Shown: one piece after another, positions 36,897 to 46,276 of the stretch | Layout: each line of letters starts with the position of its first letter | How positions within the stretch are numbered: position 1 is the stretch's first letter | Source of the DNA: Butyricimonas sp. Marseille-P3923 | GTDB lineage: Bacteria > Bacteroidota > Bacteroidia > Bacteroidales > Marinifilaceae | Direction: 5' to 3' | Assembly (NCBI RefSeq): GCF_900184685.1 | Contig: NZ_FXXL01000006.1 | Coordinates: 1,302,001-1,366,000 of the forward strand | Length of the DNA: 64,000 bases | Translations under genes and position numbers: made by a program | The notes under the pieces: generated by a model | Databases searched by the model: none | What the model saw: only the letters and a program-made list of their open reading frames with translations | Told to the model about the DNA's origin: nothing

Positions 36897-39800
36897 ATGA
36901 AAAAAAATCCACCCGAAGTGTGGGTACGACCACATTGTGTCAAAAAAATTTTTCAAGTGATGAAACTGACGTTATTTTTTGTGATGTTTTTCTTTATTTC
37001 AGCCAGTGCATTTACCCAAAAGGTGAATATCTCGGTAAAGTCCGATATGAATTTGAACGAGGTGCTGAAGCAAATAAAGAATCAGTCGGGAATCCGTATT
37101 CTGTATGATGCGGGTAAGACGAAACAAGTGCAGTGCCGTGAGATGAAAATCACGGAAATGGATGTAGTCGAAGCGTTGCGACAAGTGCTGAAAGATACTC
37201 GTTTCGAGTTTTTCGAAGAGGGAGGAGTGTATATTGTTCGGGAACTTGCCGTGCAACAGGCAAAGGTTATTCGTATTGTCGGAAAAGTGACGGACGCTAA
37301 GAAGCAACCTCTACCCGGTGTTACCGTTCAGTTGAAGGGATTCCCGATAGGAACGGCAACGAATAGCACGGGAGATTATCAGCTTTCAATACCGAATGCC
37401 CCGGAGAAGTTTTCTCTCGTGTTTTCTTTTATCGGTATGGAAGCGCAAGAGATTGTCTATGCCGGGAAGGATACGATCAACGTGGTAATGAAGGAGGATG
37501 TGGCGACATTGGATGATGTTGTCGTGACCGGATATATGACAGTAAATAGAGGTAGTTACGTGGGAGCCGTGACCACGGTAAAAGTGGACGATATCAAAAT
37601 TGCGGGTATGACTTCTATTGATCAAATGTTGCAAGGTGTGGTTCCCGGTATGACAGTTCGGATGAGTACCGGGCAGGTCGGTGCTTCTCCGAAAATTAGG
37701 GTAAGAGGAACTTCCACGTTGTTAGGAAATAAGGAACCTGTCTGGGTGGTCGACGGCGTGATTCAGCGTGAGCCGATCCCGATGCAGGATGAGTTGTCCG
37801 GGGATATCGAGGATTTACGTTTGATTGTATCGAATGCTATCTCTTGGTTGAATCCGAATGATATTGAGACTTTGACTGTGTTGAAAGACGCTTCCGCCAC
37901 GGCAATTTACGGATCGCAAGCAGCAAACGGCGTGATCGTGATAACCACGAAAAAAGCAGAAACGGGAAGACTTTCCGTGTCTTACAGTGGGAGTGTGACT
38001 GTAGGTCAACGTCCTAAATACGGGATGTACGACCGGATGACTTCACAAGAAAGAATGCAATTATCCCAAGAAATCTACGAGGAACGGGTATCGTTTCCTT
38101 TTTCGATATTGCCTATCGGGTACGAGGGACTTGTAGAGAAATTGAACAATAAGGAAATCACGGAGAGTGAAATGAAAGAGGAGTTCCGGAAAATGGAGCG
38201 GATGAATACGGATTGGTTTAGTATTTTATTCCGTAATTCTGTCAGTCACCAGCATTCGCTTAGCGTGACCGGAGGGTCGGAAAAAATTTCAAACCGGACT
38301 TCAATCAATATCTCCGAAACGCTCGGAGAGGCTATTGGGAATGAAATGTCGAATTTTTCCGTGAGTTCAAATACAACGATGAAGTTCCTGCCTACTTTAC
38401 AAGCCAGTTTTTTGGTTAACGGGAGTTTGCGGAACACGGAGGGATTTGCTTATAACGTTAGTCCGTTTGATTATGCTTATAATACATCTCGGGTGATTCC
38501 TGCTTATAATGAGGACGGAACGTTGTTTTATCATGAAAAGGTAGGTGCCTCGAGTAATTCTATACCTTTGAAAAATCGGTATAATTATAATATTCTTAAT
38601 GAACGGAATAATACGGGGAATGAAAACACGACGAAAAAGATTTCTACTTCTTTGGATTTAAATTGGACGATTCTTCCGGGATTGCAGTATCAAGGCGTGT
38701 TCTCCTATGGGCTGTCTTCTTCCAATATTAAATCGTGGGCTACGGAACAATCATTTTATATCACGAGTATGAGGGGATATGAGTTTGGTTCCGTGTTGGC
38801 GAATCAGGCGGAAGAGAAAGGTTCTCGTTTGCCTTGGGGGGGATTGTTGTACACGGAGGAATCATCTGTAAGGGATTATACTTTCCGGAATAGTTTGGTG
38901 TATGACAAGACGTTTAAGGATGTTCATCGTATGACTCTGCAAGCTGGAATCGAGATCGCATCGGCAAAAACGACAGGAACGAGAAACAAGAATTACGGTT
39001 ACTTGAAATACCGGGGTGAGTCGTTTGCAAGTGTTCCGCTGATGTATACTCCTGTTGGGGCGTCGGCTACAAATAATGAGCTTTATGAAGAGATGCGAAC
39101 GAACCGGAAAGTGGTAAATCGTAAATCAAATTCTTTGAGTGAATATTTCACGGGTATATACTCGTATGATAATCGTTATGTGGTGAATTTTAACGCTCGT
39201 TTGGATGCTTCCAACCGATTCGGGCAGGATCCGGATAAGAAATTCAGACCTACTTGGTCAGTCGGGGCTAAATGGAGAGTTGCTAATGAGCCTTTCACCC
39301 GGGGATGGAATTGGATTGATGGGTTGGATATATCGGCTTCATATGGTTATCAAGGGAATGCCGTGGAAAATGTTTCTCCTTATCTGATAGCGTCAGATGG
39401 TGGTTTCCATGAACAATATAAACAATATACGTTGAATATTAAAGGCTTGCCTTATGATAATCTGGGTTGGGAGAAGACGAAGAGTTGGAATTTCAGTGTG
39501 GATTTAGCTTTCTTGAATGGACGGTTGAACGTGTTGGCAAATGTTTTCGGTAAGAATAGCGACGTGCTTTCTTCCCGGGATGTGCCGGCGGAGAATGGTA
39601 TGTTGAATTCCGTGATTTTCGGTTCTAAAATGGAAAATAAGGGGTACGAATTAACAGTAAATGTCGTGCCTGTCCGGACAAAGGATTTCTTGTGGCAATT
39701 TTCCGTGAATACGGGTGTTACGAAAAATAAACAGACGAATAACGAGCGGGTGAATACCGTGGACGATTTCCTGAACGGAACTTGTATTGTCAACGGTGAG

Positions 39801-40460
39801 GCTTACTCGGCATTTTATTCATTTGAATTTGACGGGCTTGACCCGGAGAACGGAACACCGTTGTTTAAAAATCTGGATATAGATGACACGGAAGATTTCA
39901 CGAAATTTTTGGTGTTGAGCGGTAAGGATGAACCAGACTTCAGTGGTGGTCTTTCCACTTCGTTCAGGTATAAGAATTTCCGTTTCCAAGCTAATTTCTC
40001 CATGCAGTTCGGGGGACAGGGGCGTATTCCGGACTTCTATAATACTTCCAGCCAAAAGGGACTTCCTTCCCCGGAACAAAATGCTTCCCGAAAATTGTTG
40101 AACCGTTGGAGAAATCCCGGTGATGAAACAATATATCCTTCTTTACCCGGGCGAGGCAGTACCATGGAACTGCGTTTGCCGACAAGCGGAGGAACATATA
40201 AGTCTCCTTATCAAATGTATAATATGGCGAATATTCGGGTGGCCGATACGGATTTGATCCGGTGTACTCAATTGTCGTTGTCTTATCAGTTTGGAGAGCA
40301 AGTGTTACGGGTGCTTCACGTGAGGAACTTGAACCTGAGCGCGAGTATGGCAAATCCGTTTATGATCGTGTTCGATAAAAAATGGAAAGGCATTGATCCG
40401 GAAACGGGAGGATGGCCTACCCGGCGTACGATGTCACTCTCGTTGAGTGCTGCATTCTGA
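36897..40460 (+). CDS. SusC/RagA-family importer with STN signalling domain (locus B)
   Basis: A 1187-residue TonB-dependent outer-membrane importer. Long basic N-region then a signal peptide ending near SAFTQ (residue 40); STN domain about 42-116 (NISVKSDMNLNEVLKQIKNQSGIRILYD); CarboxypepD_reg about 127-198; plug about 206-354 (VTGYMTVNRGSYVGAVTTV, EPVWVVDGVIQREPIPM, VLKDASATAIYGSQAANGVIVITTKK); barrel to the C-terminal SLSLSAAF. It is more divergent from the locus A and C proteins than these are from each other, so it probably takes a different ligand. It pairs with the SusD 25 bases downstream. Confidence 0.95.
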   Translation: MKKNPPEVWVRPHCVKKIFQVMKLTLFFVMFFFISASAFTQKVNISVKSDMNLNEVLKQIKNQSGIRILYDAGKTKQVQCREMKITEMDVVEALRQVLKDTRFEFFEEGGVYIVRELAVQQAKVIRIVGKVTDAKKQPLPGVTVQLKGFPIGTATNSTGDYQLSIPNAPEKFSLVFSFIGMEAQEIVYAGKDTINVVMKEDVATLDDVVVTGYMTVNRGSYVGAVTTVKVDDIKIAGMTSIDQMLQGVVPGMTVRMSTGQVGASPKIRVRGTSTLLGNKEPVWVVDGVIQREPIPMQDELSGDIEDLRLIVSNAISWLNPNDIETLTVLKDASATAIYGSQAANGVIVITTKKAETGRLSVSYSGSVTVGQRPKYGMYDRMTSQERMQLSQEIYEERVSFPFSILPIGYEGLVEKLNNKEITESEMKEEFRKMERMNTDWFSILFRNSVSHQHSLSVTGGSEKISNRTSINISETLGEAIGNEMSNFSVSSNTTMKFLPTLQASFLVNGSLRNTEGFAYNVSPFDYAYNTSRVIPAYNEDGTLFYHEKVGASSNSIPLKNRYNYNILNERNNTGNENTTKKISTSLDLNWTILPGLQYQGVFSYGLSSSNIKSWATEQSFYITSMRGYEFGSVLANQAEEKGSRLPWGGLLYTEESSVRDYTFRNSLVYDKTFKDVHRMTLQAGIEIASAKTTGTRNKNYGYLKYRGESFASVPLMYTPVGASATNNELYEEMRTNRKVVNRKSNSLSEYFTGIYSYDNRYVVNFNARLDASNRFGQDPDKKFRPTWSVGAKWRVANEPFTRGWNWIDGLDISASYGYQGNAVENVSPYLIASDGGFHEQYKQYTLNIKGLPYDNLGWEKTKSWNFSVDLAFLNGRLNVLANVFGKNSDVLSSRDVPAENGMLNSVIFGSKMENKGYELTVNVVPVRTKDFLWQFSVNTGVTKNKQTNNERVNTVDDFLNGTCIVNGEAYSAFYSFEFDGLDPENGTPLFKNLDIDDTEDFTKFLVLSGKDEPDFSGGLSTSFRYKNFRFQANFSMQFGGQGRIPDFYNTSSQKGLPSPEQNASRKLLNRWRNPGDETIYPSLPGRGSTMELRLPTSGGTYKSPYQMYNMANIRVADTDLIRCTQLSLSYQFGEQVLRVLHVRNLNLSASMANPFMIVFDKKWKGIDPETGGWPTRRTMSLSLSAAF

Positions 40461-40485
40461 TGTTGAAATTGAAAAAAAAGAAGAT

Positions 40486-41922
40486 ATGAAGAAAAGAGAT
40501 ATATTAAGATTGGCTGTTGTTACAGTGGGATTATTTTTGAGCGGGGGATGTTCTGATTTTTTGGAAGAAGAATCCCAAGATGAAGTTATCCCGAAAACAG
40601 TGACGGATTTTAGTGAATTGCTCATGGGATCCGGTTATCCTTCCACGGCATATTATCCGGGATCGATACTTGCCCAATTGGATGATGATAAGATGCTTGA
40701 CAGGGATGGAGAAAATGTGCTTGGAAGTACTAATGCCGAGGCGTGGTTTCCTGCCTTTACATGGCAACCGGATTTGTACCGGAGAGATGAGGGGACGCCT
40801 TTGGCCTCAACGGAATACTATATGTGGTACGAGCGGATTAAGGGATGTAATGCCGTGCTGGATTATATTGACGATGCTATCGGTACGCAGTCAGAACGTG
40901 AGCAAGTGAAAGCGGAGGCTTTGGCGTTAAGAGCTTATTATTATTTCTGGTTGGTAAACCTGTACGGGGAACCGTATAATTATAATAAAGAAGCGTTGGG
41001 AGTTCCTTTGAAATTAACTTCTACGGTGCAGGAGGAAGTCGGGGGAGTCCGTAGCACGGTGAAAGAGGTGTACGAACAGATATTGAAAGACTTGGATGCT
41101 TCTGCCAAGTTGTTTGAAAAATATAACGTGGTGATTGGAAATTACCGGATGAATCTCCCTGCCGTGAAGATTTTGTTGTCCCGGGTATATCTTTACATGG
41201 AGGAATGGCAGAATGCGGTTAACGCGGCAAATGATGCGATAGAATTAGGACGGGGATTAACTGATCTTACTTTAGTGGATGAAAACGTGAACTATTGCAT
41301 GAACAGTTATGATGTGAATGAGACGGTTTGTATTTTCGGTGCAAGAATAGATAATTATAGCATGGCTTACGTGGTTAGTTCAGATTTATTGAAGTTGTTT
41401 AATAGTAAAGACAGAAGGCTAGGGATTTATATTATTGCTCAATATTCTTGGATTGGAGATTTTACGGGTTGGCTAATAAATAAAAATGCTGCAGCCGGAG
41501 AGCCGGGACAGTGTTTGCGTCTGGCGGAAGCTTATTTAAACCGTGCAGAAGCTTATTCGCGGTTGACCGGAAAGCAATCCGATGCGTTGGCTGATTTGAA
41601 TACGCTTCGTAAGCATCGTATTATGGATTACAGGGATGTATCGATTACCGATCCGACGGCTTTGTTGGATACCATCCGGAAAGAACGCCGTTTGGAACTT
41701 TGTTACGAGGGACACCGCTGGTTTGATTTGCGTCGTTACGGGATGCCGGAGATTACGCATATTTATCAAGAGAGTACAACCAGTCCGGCTATGGTGTACA
41801 CGTTGAAGGAGAAAGATCCGATGTACACGTTGCCATTACCGAGTAGCGTGATGGATAAAAATAAGGAATTGGTACAGAATGCTTCCGACAAGGAACCGCT
41901 GAGAGTGGGTGTTAGTATGTAA
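40486..41922 (+). CDS. SusD/RagB-family lipoprotein (locus B)
   Basis: A 478-residue lipoprotein; signal ends GGC (lipobox SGGC) then SDFLEEESQDEV. SusD blocks: ALALRAYYYFWLVNLYGEPYNYNKEALGVPL, LRLAEAYLNRAEAYSRLTGKQSDALADLNTLR, IRKERRLELCYEGHRWFDLRRYGM and the C-terminal MYTLPLPSSVMDKN. ATG 40486 is chosen because an upstream frame start would overlap susC without adding a signal. It is expected to lid the SusC at 36897 and bind the ligand. Confidence 0.93.
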   Translation: MKKRDILRLAVVTVGLFLSGGCSDFLEEESQDEVIPKTVTDFSELLMGSGYPSTAYYPGSILAQLDDDKMLDRDGENVLGSTNAEAWFPAFTWQPDLYRRDEGTPLASTEYYMWYERIKGCNAVLDYIDDAIGTQSEREQVKAEALALRAYYYFWLVNLYGEPYNYNKEALGVPLKLTSTVQEEVGGVRSTVKEVYEQILKDLDASAKLFEKYNVVIGNYRMNLPAVKILLSRVYLYMEEWQNAVNAANDAIELGRGLTDLTLVDENVNYCMNSYDVNETVCIFGARIDNYSMAYVVSSDLLKLFNSKDRRLGIYIIAQYSWIGDFTGWLINKNAAAGEPGQCLRLAEAYLNRAEAYSRLTGKQSDALADLNTLRKHRIMDYRDVSITDPTALLDTIRKERRLELCYEGHRWFDLRRYGMPEITHIYQESTTSPAMVYTLKEKDPMYTLPLPSSVMDKNKELVQNASDKEPLRVGVSM

Positions 41923-41943
41923 TGATTTAAAAAATAAGACGTT

Positions 41944-42861
41944 ATGCGAAAGATATTTATATTTGTGATTGTCGCTTTGAGTTCGTGGACTGCCTGCACG
42001 GACAATGATAATGACTTGGGACCGGATATCCCGTTTGGCGAGAGTTATAAATTGCCGCAGGGGAAATCTCCGGCAGACGATCGGGTGGTGGCTTTGTTCG
42101 AGAAGTATGGTTCTTATTTCTTGTACGAATATTCGCAAAAGGATTTTAACTGGACGCAGGTTGCGGTCTCTACCGGTAATAATATATTCGGAACGGTATT
42201 GGGGGATCCGCAGTATTTAGGAGGGATGTTGGATTTGCTGGAAGAAGTTTGGTTGAATTATTATCCGGATGATTTTTTAGAAAAGAATCTTCCTTACCGG
42301 ATACTTCTTGCCGATTCCGTGAAACAGACCTATACTTACGAGAGGCCTGCAACTTACCTTAAGTTATATCTGACGACGAATACGTTGGCTATTGCGGGAT
42401 TAAATGAAGATGTGGGTTCTATGTCGCTTGCTGACAAAAAGTCGACGAAGAATTGGATACAACAGGCTTTCTTGGATCATTTATTAAATATTAATGCTAT
42501 TGAAGCTCCCAATGAATTTTATCAAGTTAGCGATTACACGAAAGCTACTGAACGAGATCCGACGAATGCTCGGGAGCGAGGTTTTATTCCTAGTATAGAT
42601 TTGGAGGAGCAATATGGTTCTGCGAGTGAATGGTGTTATTTCGTGGATTATTACACGAAGATGTTATCGAAAGACACTGATTTCAAGCAGTACGTGAAAA
42701 ATATGATTAGTCATGCTGTGACAGAGGAGAATTCATGGGCAACTTATCTGACTTTTCCGTTGGTAAAGAAGAAACATGACATTTTGCAAGCGTATTTCCT
42801 CGAAAAGTACGGCATTGATTTACAAGCGATCGGGAATGCCAACGCCGGTTATGTCGAGTAG
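41944..42861 (+). CDS. SusCD-associated lipoprotein, metallohydrolase-like without HExxH (locus B)
   Basis: A 305-residue lipoprotein; signal ends WTAC at residue 19, then TDNDNDLG. The order of elements (VALFEKYGSYFLYEYS near residue 48, LEEVWLNYYPDDFLEKNLPYRILLADSV, a central helix and the C-terminal AYFLEKYGIDL) follows the SusCD-linked zinc metallohydrolase lipoproteins, where the central helix carries HExxH. Here it reads IQQAFLDHLLNIN, so the glutamate and one histidine are lost. It occupies the same operon position as the genes at 30903 and 56219. No thioredoxin follows in this locus. Confidence 0.6.
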   Translation: MRKIFIFVIVALSSWTACTDNDNDLGPDIPFGESYKLPQGKSPADDRVVALFEKYGSYFLYEYSQKDFNWTQVAVSTGNNIFGTVLGDPQYLGGMLDLLEEVWLNYYPDDFLEKNLPYRILLADSVKQTYTYERPATYLKLYLTTNTLAIAGLNEDVGSMSLADKKSTKNWIQQAFLDHLLNINAIEAPNEFYQVSDYTKATERDPTNARERGFIPSIDLEEQYGSASEWCYFVDYYTKMLSKDTDFKQYVKNMISHAVTEENSWATYLTFPLVKKKHDILQAYFLEKYGIDLQAIGNANAGYVE

Positions 42862-42901
42862 TTTTTATTAGTTTATAAATAATTATACTGAAAGTCACTT
42901 G

Positions 42902-42925
42902 TGCTATCGCCTTTCGGCGATAGCA
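42902..42925 (+). other. Stable hairpin after locus B
   Basis: A perfect 10-bp stem with a TTTC loop (TGCTATCGCC / GGCGATAGCA) lies 40 bases after the lipoprotein stop and 63 bases before the ABC gene. No U tract follows, so it may be a processing or stability element rather than a full terminator. Confidence 0.55.
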
Positions 42926-42988
42926 TGGGACGACTATGTCTTTTGAATTTCGTGTTCGTTGTATGGAATAATTTAAATAAATCACTAA

Positions 42989-43924
42989 ATGGAAAATTCA
43001 ATTGTAAAAGTAGAGCATTTATCTCATCGTTACAGTGTCCAATGGGCTATCCGGGATATTAATTTCGAGATTAATCAACGGGGTATCATGGGACTCCTTG
43101 GCTCCAACGGAGCGGGAAAATCAACGACGATGAATATTATATGCGGGGTGTTGAAGCAGACAGAGGGAAACGTGTTTATAGACGGGATTAACCTGCGGGA
43201 GAATCCGGTGGAGGCGAAGAAGAATATCGGATTCTTGCCTCAAAAGGCTCCCTTGCATTTAGATTTCACGGTAGACGAGTATCTGACGTATTGTGCGGAT
43301 CTGCACATGGTGGATAAGAAGCAGATTAAGGCGGCGGTGGATGAGGCGAAGGCTCGTTGCGGGATTACGCATTTCAGCAAACGGGTGTTGCGGAATCTTT
43401 CCGGGGGATACCAGCAACGTGTGGGTATCGCGCAGGCAATCGTGCATAAGCCGAAATTCGTCGTATTGGATGAACCGACGAATGGATTGGACCCGAACCA
43501 AATCACGGAAGTACGCCATTTGATAAAGGAAATAGCGGAAGAGCGTTCGGTGTTGTTGTCTACCCATATTCTTTCCGAAGTACAGGCTACTTGCCGGAAT
43601 ATTAAGATGATCGAGAACGGGCAGATGATATTTTCGGGCAGTATCGAGGAATTTGATAATTATATCCAACCGAATACCCTGCTAGTGGAATTGGATACGC
43701 CGCCGATGGAGTGCGATTTGCTTATGCCGGGAATCTCCAAGGTGGAAACCTTGTCGGAAAGACGATTCCGTTTGCGGTATGACGGTGATCAGGATACGGC
43801 TAAACGTGTGGCTGAAACTTGTGTCACGAGAGGATGGGGATTGATCGAGCTGGTGATCGAGAAGAGTTCGCTGGACGCGATATTTGCCCAATTATCAAAA
43901 AGTGCTTCCAAGGGGAGAAAGTAG
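42989..43924 (+). CDS. ABC transporter ATP-binding protein, GldA-like
   Basis: A 311-residue ABC ATPase. Walker A GSNGAGKST at 38-46, Q loop near FLPQKAP, signature LSGGYQQR from 137, Walker B FVVLDEP about 157-163 and switch LSTH. The C-terminal extension (about 225-311) fits the GldA/NatA-type exporters linked to ABC-2 permeases. It is followed by the GldF/GldG-like membrane protein at 43952 and then two MutS-like ATPases, all one operon. Motif-complete, so active transport is expected; the substrate is unknown. GldA homologues are also common in non-gliding Bacteroidales. Confidence 0.92.
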   Translation: MENSIVKVEHLSHRYSVQWAIRDINFEINQRGIMGLLGSNGAGKSTTMNIICGVLKQTEGNVFIDGINLRENPVEAKKNIGFLPQKAPLHLDFTVDEYLTYCADLHMVDKKQIKAAVDEAKARCGITHFSKRVLRNLSGGYQQRVGIAQAIVHKPKFVVLDEPTNGLDPNQITEVRHLIKEIAEERSVLLSTHILSEVQATCRNIKMIENGQMIFSGSIEEFDNYIQPNTLLVELDTPPMECDLLMPGISKVETLSERRFRLRYDGDQDTAKRVAETCVTRGWGLIELVIEKSSLDAIFAQLSKSASKGRK

Positions 43925-43951
43925 TATGTGAATTTATACGAGAAGAATATT

Positions 43952-46258
43952 ATGAGAAGAATATATAAAATTGCAAAAGCGGAGTTGGCTACCTTGTTTT
44001 ATTCTCCGGTAGCATGGTTTATTTTGGTCGTGTTTGCGTTTCAAGTAGGGATGACGTTTGTCGGGTTGATGGAAGAAAAGGCTCAGGCGAATACCTTAGG
44101 TTACGCGTGGGGGATGCAAACGGCTTCGTTATTAGGTGGTATGCGCGGCTTGTACACGATCGTGCAACAATATCTTTACTTGTATATGCCTTTGTTGACG
44201 ATGTCGTTGATGAGCCGGGAATATAGCAGTGGTTCCATTAAGTTGCTGTATGCGTCGCCGGTGACTTCTACCCATATCATTCTGGGAAAATTCCTTTCCA
44301 TGATGCTTTACGGGTTGGTGTTGATGGGAGTGTTGTTTATCATGGTGTTATTTGCCGGTTGTGTTATTGATAATTTCGGATTCAAGGAAGCCTTGGTCGG
44401 TTTGCTAGGACTTTACTTGTTACTGTGTGCTTACGCGTCTATCGGTCTGTTCGTGTCTTCGCTGACTTCCTATCAGGTAGTTGCCGGTATCGGGACACTG
44501 GTGATTCTGGCCGCGTTGAACTACGTGAACCAAGTAGGACAGAGTTATGATTTCGTGCGTGATATTACCTATTGGCTTTGTATTTCAGGACGTTCGGGAG
44601 AGATGATTGCCGGATTGATTTGCAGCGAGGATATAATCTATTTTATCGTGGTGTCGGCAATGTTCTTGTCACTAGCTATTTTGAGGTTGAATTCAACCCG
44701 CCAGTACGCCCCGAAGGGCGTCATGTGGGGAAAGTATCTGGGAGTGATTGCGGGAACTTGTCTGATCGGTTATATCACTTCTCGCCCGATGATGATGTGT
44801 TTCTATGATTCGACGGAAACGAAACGGATGACACTGACGCCTGTAAGTCAGGAAATCATGAACTCGCTGGAGGATGGAATGACGATAACGACTTATGTGA
44901 ATTATTTGGATCGAGATGCTTATTACGGGTGGCCCGAGATGGTGAACGATGATAAAAGGCGTTTCAAGCAATATCTTCGCTTCAAGCCGGATATTAAGAT
45001 GAAATATGTTTATTATTATGATACGGTGACTACTAATCCTTGGCTGATGAGTCGCTATCCGGGAAAAACAATTGACGAAATCGCAAAAGAGGAGTCTGAA
45101 AAAAGGGACTGGGATATCAAAAAAATGCTGACACCGAAACAGATTAAAAAGATAGTCGATTTGGAACCGGAAGGGAATGTTTTCGTGCGGTTGGTAGAAC
45201 GGAAAAACGGACAAAAGGCTTTCCTGCGGTTGTTTAACGATATGGAAAAACACCCGAGTGAGGCGGAAATCGGAGTAATGTTCAAACGTTTTGTAATGGA
45301 TATGCCCAAAGTGGGATTCCTTACCGGACACGGGGAACCTTCCATCACCGGAGAGCGGAAACGAGATTATTTGTTGTTTGCCGGGGAGAAAACATTCCGC
45401 CATTCATTGCTGAATCAAGGATTCGATACGGAAGAGGTTTCTATTTCGGGTGATGCTGATATTCCCGGTTATATAAATATTTTGGTTATTGCCGATATGT
45501 CAGAACCTTTGACTCCGGGAGAGATGACGAAATTGAACAAGTATATCGAGCGTGGCGGCAATTTGTTGATCGCGGGGGGAGCCGGGAAACAGAGCGTGAT
45601 GAACCCGATCGTGGAATCGTTAGGCGTGCGTTTGTTACCGGGAACGTTGGTACAGAAAAAGGTGGATATTCTTCCGAATTCCATGATGGTGAATGCCGTG
45701 CCCGAAACGGTGAAAGAGCTTTCGTATCATTACGAGTTCATGTGGTTGGTACGTAGGTTTAAAGTGAACATGAAGGATGCCGTGGGACTGGATTACACGA
45801 CGGATAAGGGCTTTACCGTGCGGGAGTTATTGCGAACCGATTCTACCGGATGTTGGAATGAGATGGAAACACGGGATTTCGTGAATGATTCCGTGGTATT
45901 GAATCCCGCGGCGGGAGAGATCGAACGAATGTACCCGACGGCTTTGGCTCTATCCCGTAAAATAGGTGATCGTGAACAACGAATCATGATCTTGGGAAAT
46001 GCCAGTTGTATCAGTAATGACGGGGTAGCCGGAGAACGAGGGGTAGCCGTGGCGAATTATCCGTTGGTAACCGGGACGTTCCATTGGTTCTCTTACGGGG
46101 AGGCGCCTTTGGATGTACGCCGTCCGAACGGGTCGGATGTCGGGATTCATCTGAAACGTCCGGATATGCCGTACGTGAAGATTGCCTTTATGGGTGTTGT
46201 TCCCGTGATTCTATTGTTGTGGGGTACGATTTTGTGGATTCGTAGAAAGAGAAATTAA
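43952..46258 (+). CDS. Fused ABC-2 permease / GldG-like protein
   Basis: A 768-residue membrane protein. The N-terminal 250 residues are an ABC-2/GldF-type permease with six membrane segments (VAWFILVVFAFQVGMTFVGLM; LSMMLYGLVLMGVLFIMVLFAGC; LYLLLCAYASIGLFVSS). After a further segment near 265-280 comes a GldG-like extracytoplasmic region (about 285-735), with PKVGFLTGHGEPSI and INILVIADMSEPLTPGEMTKLNKYIERGGNLLIAGGAG typical of that family, and a last membrane helix. GldF and GldG are separate proteins in gliding Bacteroidota; here they are one chain. The ATG at 43952 is preferred over the GTG at 43928. Confidence 0.88.
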   Translation: MRRIYKIAKAELATLFYSPVAWFILVVFAFQVGMTFVGLMEEKAQANTLGYAWGMQTASLLGGMRGLYTIVQQYLYLYMPLLTMSLMSREYSSGSIKLLYASPVTSTHIILGKFLSMMLYGLVLMGVLFIMVLFAGCVIDNFGFKEALVGLLGLYLLLCAYASIGLFVSSLTSYQVVAGIGTLVILAALNYVNQVGQSYDFVRDITYWLCISGRSGEMIAGLICSEDIIYFIVVSAMFLSLAILRLNSTRQYAPKGVMWGKYLGVIAGTCLIGYITSRPMMMCFYDSTETKRMTLTPVSQEIMNSLEDGMTITTYVNYLDRDAYYGWPEMVNDDKRRFKQYLRFKPDIKMKYVYYYDTVTTNPWLMSRYPGKTIDEIAKEESEKRDWDIKKMLTPKQIKKIVDLEPEGNVFVRLVERKNGQKAFLRLFNDMEKHPSEAEIGVMFKRFVMDMPKVGFLTGHGEPSITGERKRDYLLFAGEKTFRHSLLNQGFDTEEVSISGDADIPGYINILVIADMSEPLTPGEMTKLNKYIERGGNLLIAGGAGKQSVMNPIVESLGVRLLPGTLVQKKVDILPNSMMVNAVPETVKELSYHYEFMWLVRRFKVNMKDAVGLDYTTDKGFTVRELLRTDSTGCWNEMETRDFVNDSVVLNPAAGEIERMYPTALALSRKIGDREQRIMILGNASCISNDGVAGERGVAVANYPLVTGTFHWFSYGEAPLDVRRPNGSDVGIHLKRPDMPYVKIAFMGVVPVILLLWGTILWIRRKRN

Positions 46259-46276
46259 TAAAAAGAAATTGAAATA

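Noticed and set aside
42902-42925. Intrinsic terminator
   Set aside because: The stem is strong but no U tract follows on either strand, so it was listed only as a hairpin.
44693-45403. A 236-residue minus-strand frame
   Set aside because: It is fully antisense to the GldG-like part of the permease fusion and its composition (rich in I, H, R, F) is typical of a shadow.
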